64,000 bases of DNA from assembly GCF_001269885.1 (NCBI RefSeq), contig NZ_LHVH01000024.1, positions 62,001 to 126,000 of the forward strand, in the 5' to 3' direction. The position numbers were made by a program, and so were the translations under genes. Source of the stretch: Pseudomonas kilonensis. Lineage in GTDB: Bacteria > Pseudomonadota > Gammaproteobacteria > Pseudomonadales > Pseudomonadaceae. Positions 43,527 through 52,747 of this stretch are shown here, one piece after another; position 1 is the stretch's first letter; each line of letters begins with the position of its first letter. The notes beneath the pieces were generated by a model. That model did not search any database and was not told the origin of the DNA. It saw nothing but the letters and a program-made list of their open reading frames with translations.

Positions 43527-46184
43527 TCACGCCAGGCTCTTGCTCACCACTTCGAACACATCGGCGGAAAGCGCGCCGGAGGCCAGGATGCGCTCCAGCT
43601 CGGCTTTCATCAGCGCCTGGCGGGCGCTGTCGTATTTGCGCCAGCGAGTCAGCGGCGCCAGTTGCCGGGAGGCGATCTGCGGGTTGAAGCCATTGAGCTG
43701 GATGACCAGGTCCGCCAGGAAGCGATAACCCGAACCGTCGGCGGCGTGGAAGTTGATCAGGTTCTGCCCGGCAAACGCCCCCAGCAGCGCCCGCACCTTG
43801 TTCGGGTTCTTGATATTGAACGCCGGGTGCTCCATCAATGCCTTGACCCGCGCCAGGCCACCCGGCAACGGGCTGCCGGCCTGGACGCTGAACCATTGGT
43901 CCATGACCAGTGGGTTGCCCTTGAAGTTTTCCGCAAACACTTCCAGGGCCTTGGCCTTCTCGGCTTCGAATGGCGAGTTGACCAGCACCGCCAGCGCGGT
44001 CAGGCGCTCGGTCATGTTGTCGGCGGTGTCGAACTGCTCAAGCGTCGCACTCAGCACCTCAGGCTTGCCGGTGAGCATCAGGTACGACAGTGCGATGTTC
44101 TGCAATGCGCGGCGGGCGAAATGCTCGGCCTCGGCCACGTAAGGCGTTTTCTTCGACAGGTCGCGGTTGGCTGCATAGCGCAGCCAAAGGGCTTCGAACA
44201 GGTTCTCGGCCAACTGCTGACGGGCGAAATCACGGGCGACATGGATCGCCTCGACGTCGGCCACTTCGCTGATCTCCGTCAGGTAGGCTTCGCTTGGCAG
44301 CGAGAGCATTTCGGCGACCATGGCCTGGTCCAGGGACTCGTCCGACAGCACGCTGCGCAGCGCACTGACCAGGCGCGGGTCCAGCGTCAGGCTGGCGCCC
44401 TGCTGATGCTGGGCGATCAGTTCCTGCAGCACCTGTACCGACAACTGCTGGCCGGCATCCCAGCGGTTGAAACCGTCGCTGTCGTGTTGCATCAGGAACA
44501 TCAACTGGTCGCGGTTGTACGGGAAGCTCAGCTTCACCGGCGCCGAGAAACCACGCAGCAACGAAGGCAGCGGCTGTTCAGCGACATCGACGAAAGTGAA
44601 GGTCTGCTCGGCTTCGGTCACCGAGATCACTCGGGACGTGCCATCTGCCGCGGCTTCACCGACCAGGCGCAGAGGGATTTCAGCACCCTTGCTGTCCAGC
44701 AGGCCCAGCTCCACGGGAATCACGAACGGCAGCTTTTCCATCTTGTCCGGGGTCGGCGGGCAACTCTGGCTGAAGGTCAGGCTGTAGGTCTTGGCAGCGG
44801 CGTCATAAGACTCGCTCACCGCCAGCCGCGGTGTACCGGCCTGGCTGTACCAGCGCTTGAACTGGGCCAGGTCGACGCCGTTGGCATCTTCCATGGCCTT
44901 GATGAAGTCATCGCAGGTCACGGCCTGGCCGTCATGGCGTTCGAAGTACAGGTCACTGCCCTTGCGGAAACCCTCAGGCCCCAGCAGGGTGTGGATCATG
45001 CCAACCACTTCCGAGCCCTTTTCGTACACGGTCAGGGTGTAGAAGTTGGATATCTCGATAAAGCTGTCCGGACGCACCGGGTGCGCCATGGGGCCGGCGT
45101 CTTCGGCGAACTGGTGGGTACGCAGGTACGCCACGTCCTGGATGCGCTTGACCGTGGCAGAGTTCATGTCGGCCGAGAACCCGGCGTCGCGGAACACCGT
45201 GAAACCTTCCTTGAGCGACAGTTGGAACCAGTCGCGGCAGGTCACGCGGTTGCCCGACCAGTTATGGAAGTATTCGTGGGCAACGATCGCCTCGACCCGC
45301 TGGTGCGCGGCATCGGTGGCGGTTTCGGCGCGGGCCAGCACGGCGCTGGAGTTGAAGATATTGAGGCCCTTGTTCTCCATGGCACCCATGTTGAAGTCGT
45401 TGACCGCGACAATCATGAAGATGTCCAGGTCGTACTCGCGCCCGTATACCTCTTCGTCCCAGCGCATCGACTTCTTCAGGCTGGTCATGGCGTGCTGGCA
45501 TTTGTCGATGTTTTCCGGCTCGACATAGATGCGCAGCGCTACGGTGCGCTCGCTCAGGGTGGTGAAGGTGTCTTCGACGCACCACAGGTCGCCGGCCACC
45601 AGGGCAAACAGGTAGGCCGGCTTCTTGAACGGGTCTTCCCAGGTTGCCCAGTGCCGGCCGTCTTCGCCGGGGCCGCTGGCAATCGGGTTGCCGTTGGACA
45701 GCAGCACCGGATAGCTGTGTTGCTCGGCGACCACGGTGGTGGTGAACGTGCTCATCACATCCGGGCGGTCGAGGTAATAGGTGATCTTGCGGAAACCCTC
45801 GGCCTCGCACTGGGTGCAGAACATGCTGCCGGATTTGTACAAACCTTCCAGGGCGGTGTTGGCTTCCGGGTGGATCCGGACGGTGGTGTCGACCGTGAAG
45901 GCCTGGGCCTTGGGGTGAACGGTCAGGTGACTGTCGTCCAGTTGATAGTCGCCCTGCCCCAGATCGGCGTCGTCGAGCTTGAGCGAGAGCAGTTCCAGGT
46001 GCTGGCCATCAAGCACCAGCGGCGGCAGCCCGGCACCGCGCTCGGGGTTGCGGCGCATCACCAGTTGCGCATGGACCAGGCTGTGGTCCTCGAACAACTC
46101 GAAGGTCAGGTGTGTTTCGTCGATCAGGTACTCGGGCGCCTGATAGTCCTTGAGGTAAATCATCTTCGGTTGTTCGGTGCGCAT
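43527..46184 (-). CDS. pepN: Aminopeptidase N
   Basis: An 885-residue M1 zinc aminopeptidase that removes N-terminal residues from peptides in the cytoplasm. The substrate-binding GAMEN motif (MGAMENKGLNIF) is near residue 265. The zinc site HEXXH appears in VAHEYFHNWSGNRVTCR near 300, with the distal Glu in LKEGFTVFRD near 321. Length is as in E. coli PepN (870). AAGGA lies 9 bases before the ATG at 46184. It is followed upstream by DUF2797 and yeaC on the same strand, so a loose operon is possible. Confidence 0.97.
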   Translation of the reverse strand: MRTEQPKMIYLKDYQAPEYLIDETHLTFELFEDHSLVHAQLVMRRNPERGAGLPPLVLDGQHLELLSLKLDDADLGQGDYQLDDSHLTVHPKAQAFTVDTTVRIHPEANTALEGLYKSGSMFCTQCEAEGFRKITYYLDRPDVMSTFTTTVVAEQHSYPVLLSNGNPIASGPGEDGRHWATWEDPFKKPAYLFALVAGDLWCVEDTFTTLSERTVALRIYVEPENIDKCQHAMTSLKKSMRWDEEVYGREYDLDIFMIVAVNDFNMGAMENKGLNIFNSSAVLARAETATDAAHQRVEAIVAHEYFHNWSGNRVTCRDWFQLSLKEGFTVFRDAGFSADMNSATVKRIQDVAYLRTHQFAEDAGPMAHPVRPDSFIEISNFYTLTVYEKGSEVVGMIHTLLGPEGFRKGSDLYFERHDGQAVTCDDFIKAMEDANGVDLAQFKRWYSQAGTPRLAVSESYDAAAKTYSLTFSQSCPPTPDKMEKLPFVIPVELGLLDSKGAEIPLRLVGEAAADGTSRVISVTEAEQTFTFVDVAEQPLPSLLRGFSAPVKLSFPYNRDQLMFLMQHDSDGFNRWDAGQQLSVQVLQELIAQHQQGASLTLDPRLVSALRSVLSDESLDQAMVAEMLSLPSEAYLTEISEVADVEAIHVARDFARQQLAENLFEALWLRYAANRDLSKKTPYVAEAEHFARRALQNIALSYLMLTGKPEVLSATLEQFDTADNMTERLTALAVLVNSPFEAEKAKALEVFAENFKGNPLVMDQWFSVQAGSPLPGGLARVKALMEHPAFNIKNPNKVRALLGAFAGQNLINFHAADGSGYRFLADLVIQLNGFNPQIASRQLAPLTRWRKYDSARQALMKAELERILASGALSADVFEVVSKSLA

Positions 46185-46197
46185 GGGTCGAATCCTT

Positions 46198-47028
46198 CTA
46201 CTGATGCACGGCGAGCTGGTAGGCCGTGTATTTACGAATGTTGATCACGCCGGTGTCAAAAATCAGGTACTGGCCCTTGATCCCCAGCAGCGTGCCTTCG
46301 GCAATCGGGTTCTTGTCCAGGTTGAAGCTGACGATCTTGGCCGGGTATTGCTCCACCGGATAACGGATCTCGATGGGTTCGACGTCCGCTATGGTCTGGA
46401 TCGCTTGCAGGCCGAATCGTTCCTGCAGGCCCCGCAAACCTTCGGCGCAGCTGTCGAACAGCGCGTCGCGGATCGCCGGCAGGTCCACCGCCACGGCGTC
46501 GCCCTTGAGCAAGGCGCGCCAGTTGGTCTTGTCCGCCACCTGGCTGCGGAACAGGTCCTCGACAAACCCCGATTGCTGGCGGGTGGCGACCCGCAGGATC
46601 GGCAGCGCCTGGCTGGCGCCCTGATCCAGCCAACGGGTCGGCAACTGCGTGGCGCGGGTGATGCCGACTTTCACGCCCGAGGAATTGGCCAGGTAGACCA
46701 CATGATCGGTCATGCAGAACTGCTCGCCCCAAGCTGGATCACGGCAGGTGCCGGCGTCGAAATGGCAACGCTCGGGGCTCATGATGCACAGGTCGCACTG
46801 GGCCAGCTTGGTCATGCACGGGTAGCAATAACCCTGGCTGAAGCTGGTCTTGGTCCGGCGTCCACAGTGGGTGCAGTGGATCGCACCGAGGTACTCCAGG
46901 CGTATCGTGCTGCCAATCAACGGGTTGACCGGCACCTCGACGTCGTCCAGGCGAAAGGCGTATTGAACGGTCGGCCCGTCAAGGCGCGCCGACATCTTGC
47001 TGATTGCACCGCGGCCAATCTCGATCAA
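46198..47028 (-). CDS. DUF2797-domain protein with zinc-ribbon cysteines
   Basis: A 276-residue protein if it begins at TTG 47028, which overlaps the yeaC stop (TTGA) and yields the start MIEIGRGAISKMSARLDG that I expect of the family. An ATG at 47085 in frame would add 19 codons lying inside yeaC. Two Cys pairs in CTHC and YCYPC, followed by CDLC, suggest a zinc-binding N-terminal module. GITRATQLPTRWLDQGA lies in the central region and resembles a GIY-YIG-like fragment. The biochemical function is unknown. It is coupled to yeaC. Confidence 0.82.
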   Translation of the reverse strand: MIEIGRGAISKMSARLDGPTVQYAFRLDDVEVPVNPLIGSTIRLEYLGAIHCTHCGRRTKTSFSQGYCYPCMTKLAQCDLCIMSPERCHFDAGTCRDPAWGEQFCMTDHVVYLANSSGVKVGITRATQLPTRWLDQGASQALPILRVATRQQSGFVEDLFRSQVADKTNWRALLKGDAVAVDLPAIRDALFDSCAEGLRGLQERFGLQAIQTIADVEPIEIRYPVEQYPAKIVSFNLDKNPIAEGTLLGIKGQYLIFDTGVINIRKYTAYQLAVHQ

Positions 47029-47285
47029 TGGATGGCGTCCGACTTGAACAGGATATTTGGCACTTCGGTCGATTTCGAATGGCATTCCTGCGCGCCCATG
47101 TAACCGGTGCGCTCGTCTTCGGGCAGGTTCTGGATTTCCCAGGCGATCATCGCCTGCAGCGACAGCTCGCGCTGCTCGGCGGTGAGTTTGTTGCCATCGG
47201 CCCATTTACCGATTTCCACCGCCTGTTTCAGGCTCTGGTAGATGTCGGGGGTGATGTTCTTGATCATTTCGTTGAAGGAAGACAT
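47025..47285 (-). CDS. yeaC: YeaC family protein (DUF1315)
   Basis: An 86-residue protein. MSSFNEMIKNITPDIYQSLK at the start and NKLTAEQRELSLQAMIAWE in the middle are typical of DUF1315/YeaC, a small conserved gammaproteobacterial family of unknown function. The ATG at 47285 has CGGAG 6 bases upstream; an earlier ATG in frame lacks a ribosome site. It overlaps the downstream DUF2797 gene by four bases. It is a soluble cytoplasmic protein. Confidence 0.88.
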   Translation of the reverse strand: MSSFNEMIKNITPDIYQSLKQAVEIGKWADGNKLTAEQRELSLQAMIAWEIQNLPEDERTGYMGAQECHSKSTEVPNILFKSDAIH

Positions 47286-47330
47286 GGGTTCTCCGCGCAA
47301 TCGCGCATTTTCAAAAGGCACAGGCGCCGG

Positions 47331-48203
47331 TCAAAGGGCCATTTTACGGCGAGCGAACAGTCCGCCCAACAACCCCGTGAAGCAGCCGACGAGCAGCCCG
47401 CCGACGTGAGCCGCATTGGCGATTTCACCGAAACCGATCAGCGAAACCAGCCCGGACAGGCACAGCAGCAACCACACCAGCATCATCACCAGCACCCCAC
47501 GGGGCAAGTGATAGGCCGGGTTCGGTGCAAGCAGTTGGTAGATCCAGCAATGGCCCAGCAGGCCGTACAGCACCCCCGACAAGCCGCCGAACAACGTCGG
47601 GCCGCTGAAAAAGTACTGGGCGAAATTGGAGACGAGGCTGAACAGCAGCGTCAGCCCCAACAAGTTGATACCACCCTGACGCGCTTCGATCCGTCGTCCC
47701 AGTTCCCAGTACCACATGCCGTTCATGGCGATGTGCAGGAAGCCAAAGTGAATCAGCATCGGCGTTACCAGCCGCCACCACTGCCCCGCCGCCAGGCTAT
47801 CGGCCAACGGTGTGAACTGGATGTAGTCGCCAACGATGCGAAATTCGAGGAAGGTCAACCAGCGCAGGGTCTCAAGATTATCCCCCAGCAGGGTGACCGC
47901 GCTGACGATCAGGCTCAGCAACAGCACCAGGGCCGTCACTGGACTGCGGGTCAGTTGCTGGACGAACCCCGCTCGCCGAGAAGTGCCACCCGTGTCTGGC
48001 AGTTCCAACTGCTGATCGGGATCGCCGGCGGGAAAACGTGCGTACAACGAACGCACATCCTCACTGATTTCATCCGGCACCCAGAGCACCTGCTCGCCCG
48101 CCTCTTCGCTGACACGATGGGGGACCTGCATGCGTTGCAGCAGCTTGACGAAGCCGCTCAGGTCGACTGCCAGGGGCAGGCGCAGAACCGCGACGACACT
48201 CAT
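47331..48203 (-). CDS. Rhomboid-family intramembrane serine protease
   Basis: A 290-residue protein with a cytoplasmic N-terminal domain of GlpG type (about residues 1-85). A six-helix rhomboid core follows. The catalytic Ser is in GGLSGVLYGLLG (about residue 207) and the catalytic His in NAAHVGGLLVG (about residue 264). HFGFLHIAMNGMWYWELGRR holds the conserved loop 1 and HxxxN region. It cleaves transmembrane substrates in the inner membrane. The ATG at 48203 has GGAGGT 7 bases upstream and overlaps the stop of the phosphoesterase gene (ATGA). The product is probably the GlpG orthologue, though a symbol is withheld. Confidence 0.92.
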   Translation of the reverse strand: MSVVAVLRLPLAVDLSGFVKLLQRMQVPHRVSEEAGEQVLWVPDEISEDVRSLYARFPAGDPDQQLELPDTGGTSRRAGFVQQLTRSPVTALVLLLSLIVSAVTLLGDNLETLRWLTFLEFRIVGDYIQFTPLADSLAAGQWWRLVTPMLIHFGFLHIAMNGMWYWELGRRIEARQGGINLLGLTLLFSLVSNFAQYFFSGPTLFGGLSGVLYGLLGHCWIYQLLAPNPAYHLPRGVLVMMLVWLLLCLSGLVSLIGFGEIANAAHVGGLLVGCFTGLLGGLFARRKMAL

Positions 48204-49171
48204 TGCAACACCTCCGGCCGCTCGACATCGACCCAGACAAACTTGTGCGGATCCAGGCGGGTTTCCTGGTCGAGGCGGTAGGCGACCAGCTTGCCGTAGA
48301 GCACCGCACTGTAATCCAGGCAGGCCAGGTTCGGGCGAATGGGCGCGGGCTTGCCGCTGCGCCAATAGTGGCCGACGAACAGCAACGGTTCATGGACGCC
48401 ATAGCGCAGCAGGTTGTTTTTTTCATCCGGCGACAGTGGCGTGCGGGCCACCGGTTCCGGCAAGGCGTCGGGCTGGAACACGATGTCGCCGTAGGTCTGC
48501 GGGTTGTCTTCCCAGAACTTGGTGCGGAAAAACGAACGGGTCAGGCCATCGCCACCGGTCAGCGTCAGGCCATGGGGCAGGCGCATGTCCGTGCCGCGCA
48601 GCAAACGGTCGAACACCGTGCAGGCAAAACTGCCCGGTTGCGCCGAGGCCTGGAGGAAATGTTCGTCGACACAACCATCCGGGAACAGGCCACGCAGCGG
48701 TTCGATCAGGCCCGCATCCCAACAGGCATGCACCACCCGGAACCGGCCGGCGTCGACAAACAGCGGCAGTTCATAGAACCACTTGAGAAAGTCATGCCAG
48801 TCGCCGGGATGCTGCTCGAACTGGGTCAGGGTTTCGTTGAGCAGGCGGGCGTGGCGTGGCGTGTGTTCGCGCACGTAGCGCTGGCCGCTGCCCGGCAACG
48901 CCGGTGTGCTCCAGCCCAAGGCGTTGAACTCGTGGTTGCCCATGATGCACAGCGCCTGGCCGGCCACGACCATGTCGTGGACGATGTGCAGCGCCTCGCG
49001 AATCCGCGGGCCACGGTCGATGATGTCCCCCAGGAACACAGCCATGCGCGACGGATGCCGCCAGACCCCGCCCTGCTTGTGGTAACCGAGTCGGTCCAGC
49101 AGGTGTTCCAGGGTCAGGGCGCATCCGTGCACGTCACCGATCAAATCGTAACTGCGCGCAGGATCGAGCAT
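48200..49171 (-). CDS. PPP-type metallophosphoesterase
   Basis: A 323-residue protein with the serine/threonine phosphatase-like metal motifs GDVHG (about residues 12-16), GDIIDRG (about 48-54) and GNHEF (about 78-82). Later metal-site histidines are harder to place. The fold is that of the PrpA/ApaH-like group; specificity (phosphoprotein, dinucleotide or RNA cap) is not evident. It is sandwiched between nadK and the rhomboid gene with overlaps of 1 and 4 bases, so the three are one transcription unit. Confidence 0.88.
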   Translation of the reverse strand: MLDPARSYDLIGDVHGCALTLEHLLDRLGYHKQGGVWRHPSRMAVFLGDIIDRGPRIREALHIVHDMVVAGQALCIMGNHEFNALGWSTPALPGSGQRYVREHTPRHARLLNETLTQFEQHPGDWHDFLKWFYELPLFVDAGRFRVVHACWDAGLIEPLRGLFPDGCVDEHFLQASAQPGSFACTVFDRLLRGTDMRLPHGLTLTGGDGLTRSFFRTKFWEDNPQTYGDIVFQPDALPEPVARTPLSPDEKNNLLRYGVHEPLLFVGHYWRSGKPAPIRPNLACLDYSAVLYGKLVAYRLDQETRLDPHKFVWVDVERPEVLQ

Positions 49172-50061
49172 CAGTCGCCTCCACCCCCCAACCGACTGCC
49201 CCAGCCGAGCTTGGTCCGGCAGACTTCATAGTAATTGTGATCCAGCGGATGGATCAGGCGCAGCTTCTGCGCTTTTTTGCTGACGGTGATGGTGTCACCC
49301 GGCGCGCAGGTGAAATGGTTCTGGCCGTCACAGGACACTTGCGGATAGATCTGCATATCCTTGGACACGACGATTTTCAGCTCACTGTTGCCATCGACCA
49401 CAATCGGTCGCCCAGACAAGGTATGGGGGTACATGGGCACAATCACAATAGCGTCGAGCTTGGGGTGCATGATCGGTCCGCCGGCCGACAGCGCGTAGGC
49501 CGTGGAACCGGTCGGGGTCGCGACGATCAGGCCGTCGGCCTTCTGGCTGCAGACGAACTGGCCGTCGATGTACAGCTCGAACTCGATCATGCGCGTGGAT
49601 TTACCAGGGTGCAGCACCACGTCATTGAGGGCATCGCCCTGGCCGATGGCTTCGGCGTGACGACGGACCTCGGCTTGCAGCAGGAAGCGGTTTTCCACCA
49701 GGTAGTGGCCGTCCAGCACCTCGGCGACCTTGGTTTCCAGCTCATCAGGACGAATATCGGTAAGGAACCCCAGGCTGCCCCGATTGATCCCCAGCACCGG
49801 GATATTGTGCCGCGCCAGGGCCCGGGCGGCCCCCAGCAGGCTGCCGTCGCCGCCGACCACGATGACCATGTCGCAGACCTCGCCCAGCATCTTGCGCGAC
49901 GACGTCTGCAGGCCATGGCCCGGCAAGACTTCGGCGATGGTATCTTCGAGGATCACATGCAGGTGCCGCTCCAGGAGGAAACGTTTGAGACGGCGAACGG
50001 TGTCCAGCACCTGCGAACTGCCCAGGCGACCGATGATGCCGATATTGCGAAATTGCTCCAT
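49171..50061 (-). CDS. nadK: NAD kinase
   Basis: A 296-residue enzyme phosphorylating NAD+ to NADP+ with ATP. The GGDGSLLGAAR motif lies near residue 72, GINRGSLGFLTD near 92 and the TPTGSTAYALSAGGPI motif near 180-195, all family signatures. The length matches Pseudomonas NadK. It is the first gene of the leftward nadK-phosphoesterase-rhomboid unit and divergent from the DUF1853 gene. The start codon at 50061 gives MEQFRNIGIIGRLGSSQVLD. Confidence 0.96.
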   Translation of the reverse strand: MEQFRNIGIIGRLGSSQVLDTVRRLKRFLLERHLHVILEDTIAEVLPGHGLQTSSRKMLGEVCDMVIVVGGDGSLLGAARALARHNIPVLGINRGSLGFLTDIRPDELETKVAEVLDGHYLVENRFLLQAEVRRHAEAIGQGDALNDVVLHPGKSTRMIEFELYIDGQFVCSQKADGLIVATPTGSTAYALSAGGPIMHPKLDAIVIVPMYPHTLSGRPIVVDGNSELKIVVSKDMQIYPQVSCDGQNHFTCAPGDTITVSKKAQKLRLIHPLDHNYYEVCRTKLGWGSRLGGGGD

Positions 50062-50099
50062 GAGGCTCCTGCGAGGGTCTGCGGCGGGCGAAAAACACG

Positions 50100-50127
50100 A
50101 TTATGGGCGAAAGCGCTCCATAGACAA
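50100..50127 (-). promoter_or_regulatory. Candidate sigma-70 promoter for nadK
   Basis: On the minus strand TTGTCT (50122-50127), a 16-base spacer and CATAAT (50100-50105) stand about 40 bases before the nadK start. Confidence 0.5.
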
Positions 50128-50166
50128 AATCCTTTAAGCCTTCGTCGCAGCAGCTATGCTCGCAAA

Positions 50167-51132
50167 ATGATCCTGTTCCCTGAATTGCTGGACTTGCCCC
50201 GCCGCCTTCGCCATCCCGAAGTGCGCGACCTCGCGTGGGCGATCATCGCCCCGCCGATGCTCATCGACACGCCCTGGCCCCAGCGCCATCCCCTGGCCGG
50301 CAGTGACTGGGTACAGGAGCCTGGTCGACTGGAGCACTGGCTGCGGCAACTGGACCGTGACAGCTACCCACTGCTGCACTGCCTGTCCCAAGGGCGGACA
50401 CGCCGCCTGGGCCTGTATTACGAAAGGCTGTGGCAGTTTGCCGTGCAGCAGGCCCCGGGCATCGAGTTGATCGCCGCGAACCTGCCGATCCGACGCGAAG
50501 GCCATACGCTAGGTGAATTGGACCTGCTGCTGCGTGATCGCGACGGCATCCATCACCTGGAACTGGCCATCAAGTTGTACCTCGGCCCCCAGCACGGTAA
50601 CGGCCTGGACGCCGCGCAATGGCTGGGCCCGGGTTGCCATGACCGGCTCGACCGCAAGCTGGCGCATCTGCGCGAACACCAATTACCAATCTCGGCCCGC
50701 CCGGAAAGCCGCGACGCCCTGGCGGCACTGGGTATCGAGCCCTCAGGCATCGAACTGTTTCGCTCCGAACTCTGGCTGGGCGGGTATTTGCTGTACCCCT
50801 GGCCAGGCGAGGCCGAACCGCCGGCCGGCGCCCACCCCAGGCATTTGCGCGGTCACTGGCTGCATCAACGGGACTGGCTTGCGTTCATCGCCCAACATCC
50901 GCCGGGTCGCTGGCAACCCCTGCCCCGCGCCGCCTGGCTGGCCCCGGCGCATTATCCGGCCGAGCAGACCTGGAGCACTGCGCAACTGGAGGCCTGGCGA
51001 CTGGACCTGGACCCGATGGCGCCGGCACAACTGATGGTGCGCCTGACTGAAAATACCGAGGGCGAGTGGGAAGAAGCCGAGCGGGTGTTCCTGGTGGCCG
51101 ATCTCTGGCCGAATGTGCCGGGTAATGGTTGA
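50167..51132 (+). CDS. DUF1853 protein with a PD-(D/E)XK-like motif
   Basis: A 321-residue protein starting MILFPELLDLPRRLRHPEVR. The frame is open far upstream on the nadK antisense strand, but this ATG matches DUF1853 members. The segment LGELDLLLRDRDGIHHLELAIKLYLG (given here in parts: ELDLLL, then LELAIK, about residues 118-142) has the Asp...Glu-x-Lys spacing of restriction-like nucleases. DUF1853 has been placed near that superfamily; nuclease activity is inference. It is divergent from nadK and followed by a REPIN. Confidence 0.85.
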   Translation: MILFPELLDLPRRLRHPEVRDLAWAIIAPPMLIDTPWPQRHPLAGSDWVQEPGRLEHWLRQLDRDSYPLLHCLSQGRTRRLGLYYERLWQFAVQQAPGIELIAANLPIRREGHTLGELDLLLRDRDGIHHLELAIKLYLGPQHGNGLDAAQWLGPGCHDRLDRKLAHLREHQLPISARPESRDALAALGIEPSGIELFRSELWLGGYLLYPWPGEAEPPAGAHPRHLRGHWLHQRDWLAFIAQHPPGRWQPLPRAAWLAPAHYPAEQTWSTAQLEAWRLDLDPMAPAQLMVRLTENTEGEWEEAERVFLVADLWPNVPGNG

Positions 51133-51155
51133 GTCTTGTACTGCCTGAACGGCCG

Positions 51156-51223
51156 TCTTCGCGAGCAAGCCCGCTCCCACATTGGAATGCACTCTCCTGT
51201 GGGAGCGGGCTTGCTCGCGAAGG
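51156..51223. repeat. REPIN, GTGGGAGCGGGCTTGC class, arms reversed
   Basis: CTTCGCGAGCAAGCCCGCTC arm then GTGGGAGCGGGCTTGCTCGC arm with a short loop. It lies between the convergent DUF1853 and arsB genes. Confidence 0.9.
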
Positions 51224-51235
51224 GGCCGCTACGGT

Positions 51236-52519
51236 TTAGAGTGACAACCGCACCGCCAGCGCCGCCAAGGTCACCAACAACACCGGCAGCGTCAGCACAA
51301 TCCCGACCTTGAAGTAATACCCCCAGCCGATCTGGATGTTCTTGCGTTCCAGCACATGCAGCCACAGCAAGGTCGCCAGGCTGCCGATCGGGGTGATTTT
51401 CGGGCCCAGGTCGCTGCCGATGACGTTGGCGTAGATCATCGCCTCCTTCACCACCCCGGTGGCCTGGCTGGCGTCGATGGACAGGGCGCCGATCAGCACC
51501 GTTGGCAAATTGTTCATGACCGACGAGAGCAACGCCGTCAGCAGGCCTGTCCCCATGGCCGCACCCCACACGCCATATTCGGCGAAACCGTCGAGCCATT
51601 GGGCCAGGTAGCCGGTCAGCCCGGCATTGCGCAGGCCATAGACCACCAGGTACATGCCGAGGGAGAAGATCACGATCTGCCAGGGCGCTTCCTTCATCGC
51701 CTTGCGGGTGGAAATCTTGTGGCCACGGGCCGCGACGGCCAGCAGCAGCGCAGCGCAGACCGCCGAGATCGCGCTGATGGGAATCCCCAGTGGCTCCAGG
51801 GCAAAGCACCCCAGCAGCAGGATCACCAGCACCACCCAGCCGGCATAAAACGTTGCCTTGTCGTGGATCGCCGTCGCCGGATCGTCCAGTTGCTCGGGGT
51901 CGTAGTCACCCGGAATGTCGCGACGAAAGAACCACATCAATATCGCCAGGCTCGCCGCCACGCTGACCAGGTTCACCGGCACCATGACCGCCGCGTAGCG
52001 GTTGAAACCAATGCCGAAGAAGTCCGCCGAGACGATGTTCACCAGGTTCGACACCACCAGCGGCAGGCTCGCGCTGTCGGCAATGAAACCGGCGCCCATC
52101 ACGAACGCCAGGGTCGCCGCCGGGGAAAACCGCAACGCCAGCAGCATCGAAATCACGATGGGCGTCAGGATCAACGCCGCCCCGTCATTGGCAAACAGGG
52201 CCGACACCAGCGCCCCCAGCAGCACCATGAACGCAAACAGCTTGTGCCCGCTGCCCTTTCCCCAACGGGCCACGTGCAAGGCCGCCCAGGCGAAAAAGCC
52301 GGCCTCGTCCAGCAGCAGGCTGATGATGATCAGCGCGACAAACGTACCGGTGGCGTTCCAGATGATCTGCCAGACCAGCGCAATGTCGCCGACCTGCACC
52401 ACCCCGCTCAACAACGCCAGCAGCGCGCCGAGCGTCGCGCTCCAGCCGACGCCAAGCCCCTTGGGCTGCCAGATCACCAGCGTAATGGTCAGCAGGAAAA
52501 TCAATGACGCGATGAACAT
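51236..52519 (-). CDS. arsB: Arsenite/antimonite efflux transporter ArsB-type
   Basis: A 427-residue inner-membrane protein with about 10-12 membrane segments, the usual ArsB length (about 429). Conserved blocks include SALFANDGAALILTPIVISM in the first half and SSVMNNLPTVLIGALSIDA plus IGSDLGPKITPIGSLATLLW in the second. These are typical of ArsB. It would expel arsenite. The ATG at 52519 fits; the frame continues upstream into a REPIN and is not coding there. No arsR, arsC or arsH is adjacent, so either it is regulated elsewhere or it has another anion substrate. Confidence 0.87.
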   Translation of the reverse strand: MFIASLIFLLTITLVIWQPKGLGVGWSATLGALLALLSGVVQVGDIALVWQIIWNATGTFVALIIISLLLDEAGFFAWAALHVARWGKGSGHKLFAFMVLLGALVSALFANDGAALILTPIVISMLLALRFSPAATLAFVMGAGFIADSASLPLVVSNLVNIVSADFFGIGFNRYAAVMVPVNLVSVAASLAILMWFFRRDIPGDYDPEQLDDPATAIHDKATFYAGWVVLVILLLGCFALEPLGIPISAISAVCAALLLAVAARGHKISTRKAMKEAPWQIVIFSLGMYLVVYGLRNAGLTGYLAQWLDGFAEYGVWGAAMGTGLLTALLSSVMNNLPTVLIGALSIDASQATGVVKEAMIYANVIGSDLGPKITPIGSLATLLWLHVLERKNIQIGWGYYFKVGIVLTLPVLLVTLAALAVRLSL

Positions 52520-52608
52520 GCACAACAGCCTTGGAAGGTTGATTGAAAAGAGGGAGTCAGACGTGACAAAGAACGGTCTGGTGGTGCGACGGGGCGAATA
52601 TATCCCAC

Positions 52609-52698
52609 TGTGGGAGCAAGGCTTGCCCGCGATGAACGATATCGCGGTTCGACTGTTAAACCGCGGTGCGGCCATCGCGGGCAAGCCTTGCTCCCACA
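52609..52698. repeat. REPIN, GTGGGAGCAAGGCTTGCC class
   Basis: Inverted arms TGTGGGAGCAAGGCTTGCCC and complement with an inner ATATCGCGGTT loop. It lies between arsB and the flavin reductase gene. Confidence 0.9.
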
Positions 52699-52747
52699 GA
52701 ACATCACTTCGCCACAGAAGTGATTGGCTTGAAGTTGCGCAAAGGTA

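Noticed and set aside
43314..46244. A 976-codon open frame on the plus strand
   Set aside because: It is antisense to pepN, whose GAMEN and HEXXH motifs prove the coding strand.
49237..50166. Upstream extension of the DUF1853 frame
   Set aside because: The extra 310 codons are antisense to nadK; the start at 50167 matches the family.
52520..52684. Upstream extension of the arsB frame
   Set aside because: It passes into a REPIN; the ATG at 52519 gives the family N-terminus.
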